64,000 bases of DNA from Panacagrimonas sp963975245 (lineage in GTDB: Bacteria; Pseudomonadota; Gammaproteobacteria; Nevskiales; Nevskiaceae). This document shows, one piece after another, positions 59,376-64,000 of this stretch (the stretch's first letter is position 1; every line of letters begins with the position of its first letter). Location: assembly GCA_963975245.1 (NCBI GenBank), contig CAXBFJ010000013.1, positions 22,631-86,630 on the forward strand, written 5' to 3'. The notes under the pieces are model-generated. The model saw only the letters and a program-made list of their open reading frames with translations, was not told the origin of the DNA and did no database searches. Made by a program: the position numbers and the translations under genes.

Positions 59376-59960
59376 ATGGAGGCTGCAGCCAAGCGCAACA
59401 AGCCCGCCCAGCGCCTTCCCGGAGTGGAAGGCGTCTGGGTGTTTATTGGCGCTGACATGTTTTTCTTCGCGGTCCTGTTTGTCTCTTTCATGCTTGAACG
59501 GTTCAAGAGTCCCGAGGTGTTCGAGGTCGCAAGACGCACGCTCGACCCCAATTTCGGCGGCATCAATACCTTGATCCTGCTGACCAGTTCGTGGTTTGTG
59601 GTGCTTGCGGTAGAGGCAGCCAAGAAGGATCAGCTGTCCCAGATTCCGGGCTGGTTGTTTGCCGGATTCGGTTGCGGCGTCGCGTTCGGCATATCCAAGG
59701 CATTTGAATACGGTGCAAAGCTGACCGCCGGCATTACCCCGGCGACCAACGATTTCTATATGTTTTATTACGTGCTGACAGGCTTTCACCTGTTACACGT
59801 CACCGCTGGCTCCATTCTTCTGCTGATTCTCTGGAATCAGGCGCGCCAGCGAAAATTCTCTAGCGGCAACATGGTCGTTCTTGAATGCGGTGCGACCTAC
59901 TGGCACATGGTGGATCTGCTCTGGATCGTGCTGTTTCCGCTGCTCTACCTGATGCGCTGA
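59376..59960 (+). CDS. Heme-copper oxidase subunit III-family protein (NorE-like)
   Basis: A 194-residue protein with five membrane helices. 'GVEGVWVFIGADMFFFAVLF', 'TGFHLLHVTAG' and 'YWHMVDLLWIVLF' are conserved subunit III motifs. The short five-helix form is NorE-like. No catalytic oxidase or nitric-oxide reductase subunit is nearby, so its partner lies elsewhere. Spacing to neighbours (14 and 3 bases) shows one operon. Confidence 0.88.
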   Translation: MEAAAKRNKPAQRLPGVEGVWVFIGADMFFFAVLFVSFMLERFKSPEVFEVARRTLDPNFGGINTLILLTSSWFVVLAVEAAKKDQLSQIPGWLFAGFGCGVAFGISKAFEYGAKLTAGITPATNDFYMFYYVLTGFHLLHVTAGSILLLILWNQARQRKFSSGNMVVLECGATYWHMVDLLWIVLFPLLYLMR

Positions 59961-59963
59961 AAG

Positions 59964-60242
59964 ATGGAACTGCTGAAACGCTCTTCGTCCATGGTCTGGA
60001 TGGCGCTGATGCTGGCGACCATCGCCACGACCTGGTGGTTGTCAAAAGACATTGTGGCTGCACGTGTTGCCACCGTTGTCACGTTCCTGATCGCGGCGTT
60101 CAAGGTACGCATGGTGCTGCTCTACTTCATGGAGCTAAAGCATGCACCGTCAATTGTGAGGTGGATTTTTGAAGCCTGGGTGCTGGTTGCCACCGGCGCG
60201 GTCATCGGTATTTATTTGCAGACCGCGTTGGCCGGCGGCTAG
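59964..60242 (+). CDS. Prokaryotic oxidase subunit IV-like protein (NorF-like)
   Basis: A 92-residue protein with three helices (about 10-27, 33-55, 68-88), starting 3 bases after the subunit III-like gene. 'KVRMVLLYFMELKHAP' is typical of the small COX4_pro/NorF family. It probably joins the same complex as the NorE-like protein. Confidence 0.8.
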   Translation: MELLKRSSSMVWMALMLATIATTWWLSKDIVAARVATVVTFLIAAFKVRMVLLYFMELKHAPSIVRWIFEAWVLVATGAVIGIYLQTALAGG

Positions 60243-60300
60243 CGGAAGAAGCCACGAAGCAGGCCGCGCCGCTGGCACGGCACTTGGCGGCTGTGCCTGA

Positions 60301-61341
60301 TCAGGGGCTGCGCGCCACTCTGAAACCCAAGGCGTCACTGACGCTCTCGGCTTCATCGGCATCACGTGAGGCCGAGCGCATGCTGCGCGGATTGTTGCCC
60401 CATCCGCCGCCACGATTCACACGCTTGTGGCAATCCGGGCCGGTATCCCAGGCACGGCTGTCGGCAGGCGCCCCGGTGTAATCAGAGTGCCAGCAGTCCT
60501 GAACCCATTCCCAGACGTTGCCACTGAGATCATGAAAGCCCCAGCGGCTGGGTTTGAATGTTCCTACCGGCGCCGTCGTAGCGTAGCCATCATCGCATTC
60601 GGAGCTCCAGTGCCAATTCGGATGCAGCGCGAGCCCGGTGCGGTCAAATACATTGGCCAGGCTGCAGACCCAGACCGAACTGTCTCCCCAGCTGTATCGC
60701 GTACTGGTCCCAGCGCGAGCGGCGTACTCCCACTCGGCTTCCGTGGGCAGGCGATATTTCTGACCGGTCTTTCGGCTCAGCCATGCGACGTATTGCTGGG
60801 CATCTACCCAGTTGACGTTGATGACCGGCCGGCGGCCGCGCCCCCAACCTTCGTCATCCACCTTGCGCAGGCAGCCGCGTGCGGCGTGGCAGGCGTCCCA
60901 CTCGTCAAAGGTGACTTCGTACTTGCCCAAAGCGAACTCAGCGACGCGCACGGTGCGCACCGGCTGTTCGTAGAGCGTTCCGGTATTGCCTTGCTCGCCC
61001 ATCAGGAAACGCCCGCCCTTGAGGCGAATCATTTCTGGGGTATCGGCGCAATCTCGCCAGGCGACGGGTCCCTTGTTGGCAGAGACCTTGATCGGCGGCG
61101 GGGGTGGGCAGTCATTGCTAGCGCTGCGAGCCACTGATGGCGCGGAGGCTCGTGCGGGTGCCGCAGACGCATCGTCAACGGCTGACTGCGCCCATCCACT
61201 ACTGGCAGCGCTGATCAGCAGCAGCCCCGCCAGGCCCGGCAGAAACCCGGACCTGGCTGCATTGTGCTCAGGCTTCAGGTACTGCGCTGTGCTTTGGAGG
61301 CCGCTGTTGCCTTGGTGCTTGCTTCTTTGATTTTGCGCCAT
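60301..61341 (-). CDS. Secreted formylglycine-generating-enzyme-fold protein
   Basis: A 346-residue protein; the only usable start is ATG 61341, which overlaps the SDR gene by 67 bases. A basic stretch and a hydrophobic segment (about 33-52) form a signal peptide, then a Pro/Ala-rich linker and a SUMF1/FGE-sulfatase fold ('GKYEVTFDEWDACHA', 'RLPTEAEWEYAARAG', 'HDLSGNVWEWVQDCW', 'GFRVARS'). In true formylglycine enzymes a Cys pair lies near 'RGGS..C....C'; here that part reads RGGGWGNNPRSM with no Cys. It therefore probably does another job. It follows the DECR-like gene in the same transcript. Confidence 0.82.
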   Translation of the reverse strand: MAQNQRSKHQGNSGLQSTAQYLKPEHNAARSGFLPGLAGLLLISAASSGWAQSAVDDASAAPARASAPSVARSASNDCPPPPPIKVSANKGPVAWRDCADTPEMIRLKGGRFLMGEQGNTGTLYEQPVRTVRVAEFALGKYEVTFDEWDACHAARGCLRKVDDEGWGRGRRPVINVNWVDAQQYVAWLSRKTGQKYRLPTEAEWEYAARAGTSTRYSWGDSSVWVCSLANVFDRTGLALHPNWHWSSECDDGYATTAPVGTFKPSRWGFHDLSGNVWEWVQDCWHSDYTGAPADSRAWDTGPDCHKRVNRGGGWGNNPRSMRSASRDADEAESVSDALGFRVARSP

Positions 61342-62168
61342 GCGTCGTCGGAGAGTTTGGTCAGGCCGGCAAAAGTGGAAGGCGCCGCCAGATGATGACC
61401 TCCGTCAATGCAAATGGTTTCACCGGTAATGTAATCAGCGCCATCACCCAGCAACAAAATCATGAGGTTGGCCAGTTCCTCTACCTCACCATAGCGTCCC
61501 ATCGGGACTTCATCTGCCTGGGTGGCGCCTACTTTAGCGTCGTCTGTCGGTGACAGCATCTCCCAGGCGTAGTCAGTGGGGAATGGCCCTGGTGCCACTG
61601 CATTGAGACGGATGCCGTACTTGGCCCACTCAACGGCGAGCGACATGGTCATGGCATTGACCGCTGCCTTGGCCATTGCCGACGGCACCACAAAGGCCGA
61701 GCCGGTCCAGATCCAGGTCACCAGCGTGGAGACCACCGAGCCCTTCAGGCCTTGATCAATCCAGCGTTTGGCGCAGGCTTGCGTGGTGAGAAAGGCACCG
61801 CCCATCACCGTGGATGTGATCGCTTCGAACCCGCGCGGACTGAGATCCTTGGTCGGCGCGATGAAGTTGGCAGCCGCATTGTTGATGAGTCCGGTCAGAG
61901 GGCCATACTGGGTGAAAATTTCCTCTACCGCGGCATCCACGAGTTCTGCCTTTCGAATGTCGACGGCCTGAATATGGGCACGTTCCGCGCCGCAGGCCTG
62001 GTTGATTTCGTCCGCAGCACTCTTCAGAACCTCAAGGCGGCGGCCCCAGAGATGGACATGGGCACCATGCTTGGCAAGATAGGCTGCGACACCTTTGCCA
62101 AGCCCCGTTCCCCCGCCTGTCACCAGGATGCGTTTGCCAGCAAGAGCGTCGGCTGTGTAGATGGTCAT
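61275..62168 (-). CDS. 2,4-dienoyl-CoA reductase-like SDR (DECR type)
   Basis: A 297-residue SDR with TGGGTGLG (17-24), NNAA (96-99), and 'GSAFVVPSAMAKAAVNAM' (156-172), close to mitochondrial DECR1. Lys167 and Ser163 match the active Lys and Ser of DECR1; the Tyr position appears as Trp152. The C-terminal 'GEVEELANLMILLLGDGADYITGE' also follows DECR. It would reduce conjugated dienoyl-CoA during unsaturated fatty-acid oxidation. GAGGA precedes the ATG. An operator-like repeat lies 43 bases upstream, shared with the divergent acyl-CoA dehydrogenase. Confidence 0.86.
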   Translation of the reverse strand: MTIYTADALAGKRILVTGGGTGLGKGVAAYLAKHGAHVHLWGRRLEVLKSAADEINQACGAERAHIQAVDIRKAELVDAAVEEIFTQYGPLTGLINNAAANFIAPTKDLSPRGFEAITSTVMGGAFLTTQACAKRWIDQGLKGSVVSTLVTWIWTGSAFVVPSAMAKAAVNAMTMSLAVEWAKYGIRLNAVAPGPFPTDYAWEMLSPTDDAKVGATQADEVPMGRYGEVEELANLMILLLGDGADYITGETICIDGGHHLAAPSTFAGLTKLSDDAWRKIKEASTKATAASKAQRST

Positions 62169-62210
62169 GATCGGCTGTCCTCAAAGGCGGGCGCGCTGGC
62201 CCAGTTAATT

Positions 62211-62228
62211 TAGTACGGAACCATACGA
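62211..62228. promoter_or_regulatory. Operator B, upstream of DECR-like gene
   Basis: TAGTACGG-AA-CCATACGA matches operator A (50066-50085) at 13 of the 16 central positions. It begins 43 bases before the DECR-like ATG. Confidence 0.6.
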
Positions 62229-62560
62229 GAGAACGGTGCGGCTTTCAACGCCGCGCCGCCGCCGGCAATTTGTCTTGGTCATGCGTGCTGCATGGCAGCG
62301 GTTCTGCCCGTCCAGCGGCCGGGTCGGCGTCATTTCGCCAGCTCGCCGGAGCGCAGACCGCGTTTCGATGTGCGACGGTGCCGTCCATCACTCCGGCAGC
62401 ATTCTTCAGGGCAGTGCACGGTCATCGGCAAATGAATATTGAGCAGCGAAAGCCCGCCAGAGACGGTTTCAACGGTATTCGATCCTGCCCTGATAGTTCG
62501 GTCATGTCCGCTTTCCCCTCCGCGGATTGCGGCGCTCTGGAGAGAAGTCTTTACACAAGT

Positions 62561-62577
62561 TAGTAATGTACCGTACG
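62561..62577. promoter_or_regulatory. Operator C, upstream of acyl-CoA dehydrogenase
   Basis: TAGTAATG-TA-CCGTACG keeps the right half (ACCGTACG) and AGTA of the left half. It ends 29 bases before the dehydrogenase ATG, near where a promoter should be. Confidence 0.5.
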
Positions 62578-62606
62578 ATTATTGGCATCTGTCCGAGGAG
62601 CGGTCC

Positions 62607-63800
62607 ATGTTTGAGCGACGCCTGTTTTCTGAAGAGCACGAAATGTTTCGTGATTCTGTCCGCAAGTTCATCGACAAGGAAATTGCGCCCTTTCATGAGC
62701 AGTGGGAAAAGGACAAGTGTGTTCCCCGCGAGCTGTGGCTCAAGGCGGGTGAGGCGGGCCTGCTGTGCTGCACGGTTCCCGAAGAATATGGCGGCCTCGG
62801 GCTGGACTACCTGTTTGACGTGGTGGTCTTCGAGGAAATTGCGCGCGGCGGCTTTACCGGGCCCGGTTTCCTGATTCACTGCGATCTGGTGGCGACCTAC
62901 ATCAAGTCCTTCGGAACTGACGAGCAAAAGAAACAGTGGCTGCCCAAGATGGTGTCGGGCGAGGCCATTGGCTCGCTGGGCATGACAGAGCCCCACGCAG
63001 GCTCTGATCTCAAGGCCATCAAGACCAAGGCCGTTCGTGACGGAGACGACTTCGTCATCAATGGTCAGAAGGTGTTTATTTCCAACGGCCAGATGTGTGA
63101 TGTGCTGGTTCTGGCGACCAAGACCGATTCCGATCAGGGCGCCAACGGCGTCACACTGTTCCTGGTTGATACATCCTTGCCCGGCTTCCATCGCGGCAAG
63201 AATCTCGAAAAGCTCGGAATGAAGGGTCAGGACACGTCTGAACTCTTCTTTGAAGATTTGCGCGTGCCGGCCAGTGCGATGCTCGGCAAGGAAGGCGAAG
63301 GCTTCAAGATCATGATGACCAAGTTGGCGCAGGAACGGCTGGCCCAGGCCATTCGTTCGGCCACGGTGGCGGAAACAGTGATCGAATGGACGGTTGATTA
63401 CACCGCGCAGCGAAAGGCCTTTGGCAAGACCATTGCCGACTTCCAGAACACCCAGTTCAAGATGGCCGAACTCAAGACCGAAGCCGTCATCGGTCGCGTC
63501 TTCACGGACGCCTGCATCGAGAAGTTCATGAAGGGTGAGCTGACGGAAATCGACGCCGCCATGGCCAAGATGTGGTTGTCCGAATTGCATTGCAAGGTCG
63601 TGGACCAGTGTCTGCAGCTGTTTGGTGGCTGGGGCTACATGTGGGAGTACCCAATCTCACGCGCTTATGCCGACGCGCGCATCGTGAAAATTGCCGGCGG
63701 CTCCATTGAAATCATGAAACACATCATCGGACGGGCCATTTACCGGGAAGCGGCAGGAGGTTCCAACGTTCGCTCGATGGACAATGGAAAGGCGGCCTGA
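62607..63800 (+). CDS. Acyl-CoA dehydrogenase
   Basis: A 397-residue enzyme starting at ATG 62607 (GAGGAG upstream). Motifs: 'GSLGMTEPHAGSDLKAI', 'FVINGQKVFISNGQ', 'QERLAQAI' and 'AGGSIEIMKHII'. As in the paralogue at 16363, the YEGT Glu is absent and the base is probably in QERL, which suggests long-chain or branched substrates. It is divergent from the DECR-like gene and shares an operator type with it, so both likely answer to one regulator. Confidence 0.92.
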   Translation: MFERRLFSEEHEMFRDSVRKFIDKEIAPFHEQWEKDKCVPRELWLKAGEAGLLCCTVPEEYGGLGLDYLFDVVVFEEIARGGFTGPGFLIHCDLVATYIKSFGTDEQKKQWLPKMVSGEAIGSLGMTEPHAGSDLKAIKTKAVRDGDDFVINGQKVFISNGQMCDVLVLATKTDSDQGANGVTLFLVDTSLPGFHRGKNLEKLGMKGQDTSELFFEDLRVPASAMLGKEGEGFKIMMTKLAQERLAQAIRSATVAETVIEWTVDYTAQRKAFGKTIADFQNTQFKMAELKTEAVIGRVFTDACIEKFMKGELTEIDAAMAKMWLSELHCKVVDQCLQLFGGWGYMWEYPISRAYADARIVKIAGGSIEIMKHIIGRAIYREAAGGSNVRSMDNGKAA

Positions 63801-63953
63801 GCGCGCCATTTCCAGACTGAAATTGGAGCAGGTTCGGGGTAAGCTTCACGCATAAGAAGGAAGGCACCCTGTCGGTAATGGCGGTCATTCACGCATGTGG
63901 TGAACCTTGTTGATAACGCCGTGAAATCGGCGAAAGCTGGACGGAGAAGAACC

Positions 63954-64000
63954 ATGGACTACTTGAAATACTGGACCCCTGTTGGCGTGCTGGCGGCGGC
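63954..64000 (+). CDS. Start of an unknown gene (partial)
   Basis: ATG at 63954 with GGAGAAG eight bases upstream. The visible 15 residues (MDYLKYWTPVGVLAA) run to the window edge and look like a membrane or signal segment. Nothing more can be said. Confidence 0.5.
   Translation, partial: MDYLKYWTPVGVLAA

Larger units (their letters stand above)
62169..62606. other. Divergent promoter region between DECR-like and acyl-CoA dehydrogenase genes
   Basis: A 438-base stretch without a convincing gene. Each end carries one copy of the AGTAYGG-NN-CCRTAC motif (62211-62228, 62561-62577), one close to each start. A short plus-strand frame overlapping the dehydrogenase start from 62439 has no ribosome site and unlikely sequence. 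Confidence 0.55.

Noticed and set aside
62502..63590. Minus-strand open frame of 362 codons
   Set aside because: It is a mirror of the acyl-CoA dehydrogenase gene and has no motifs.

Overview
This window looks like a chromosomal segment of a gammaproteobacterium that lives on hydrocarbons and lipids. The mix of a CYP153 alkane hydroxylase, several AlkS/MalT-like regulators, many acyl-CoA dehydrogenases, a storage-lipid operon and TonB receptors would fit the Nevskiales/Solimonadaceae. That placement is inference from gene content only. There are no rRNA, tRNA, CRISPR or IS elements that I can see.

Layout. 1-6638 (minus strand): part of a Tad/Flp pilus locus (TadA with an FHA domain, TadB, TadC, a DUF192 protein, a TPR lipoprotein, TadE, Flp pilin, and TadG cut by the window edge). 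7028-17508: an AlkS/MalT-like regulator divergent from an operon of CYP153, [2Fe-2S] ferredoxin, an AlkJ-like GMC oxidoreductase, two tiny coupled genes, an APH-fold kinase, two unknowns and an acyl-CoA dehydrogenase. 17509-30590: a second MalT-like regulator followed by ferredoxin, a PF10118-like protein with a full di-iron carboxylate motif, an MMPL/RND transporter, DUF1329, a YCF48 beta-propeller and a DUF1302 barrel. A recurring 18-bp inverted repeat sits in front of four of these units. 30658-36678 (minus): dienoyl-CoA isomerase, acyl-CoA dehydrogenase, a third MalT-like regulator and a nitronate monooxygenase-like enzyme. 36904-38190: O-acetylhomoserine sulfhydrylase.

38345-44285: a Fur-box promoter driving a TonB receptor, DUF3649, PepSY and DUF3325 iron-uptake operon, then an unknown secreted protein and a BON protein. 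44331-49142 (minus): two more TonB receptors behind a distant Fur box, with an intrinsic terminator in between. 49250-57776: an SDR divergent from a tightly overlapping neutral-lipid operon (hydrolase, PlsB-like GPAT, HAD-PlsC fusion, GpsA, WS/DGAT, monoacylglycerol-lipase-like). 57888-60242: PncC-like protein, an unknown membrane protein and NorE/NorF-like subunits. 60301-63800: a formylglycine-enzyme-fold protein, a DECR-type dienoyl-CoA reductase and an acyl-CoA dehydrogenase. 63954-64000: start of another gene.

How they fit together (inference). The window encodes capture and activation of alkyl chains (CYP153, the ferredoxin/di-iron pair, the envelope transport set), their oxidation (GMC dehydrogenase, acyl-CoA dehydrogenases, ECH1- and DECR-like enzymes for unsaturated chains) and storage as triacylglycerol or wax ester. 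Two candidate operators tie genes together: ACCCATC-AAAC-GATGGGT around the second regulator, and AGTAYGG-NN-CCRTAC at three fatty-acid-type promoters. The best candidate for an undescribed system is the second MalT-like regulon (17.8-30.6 kb), also visibly less GC-rich where I counted.
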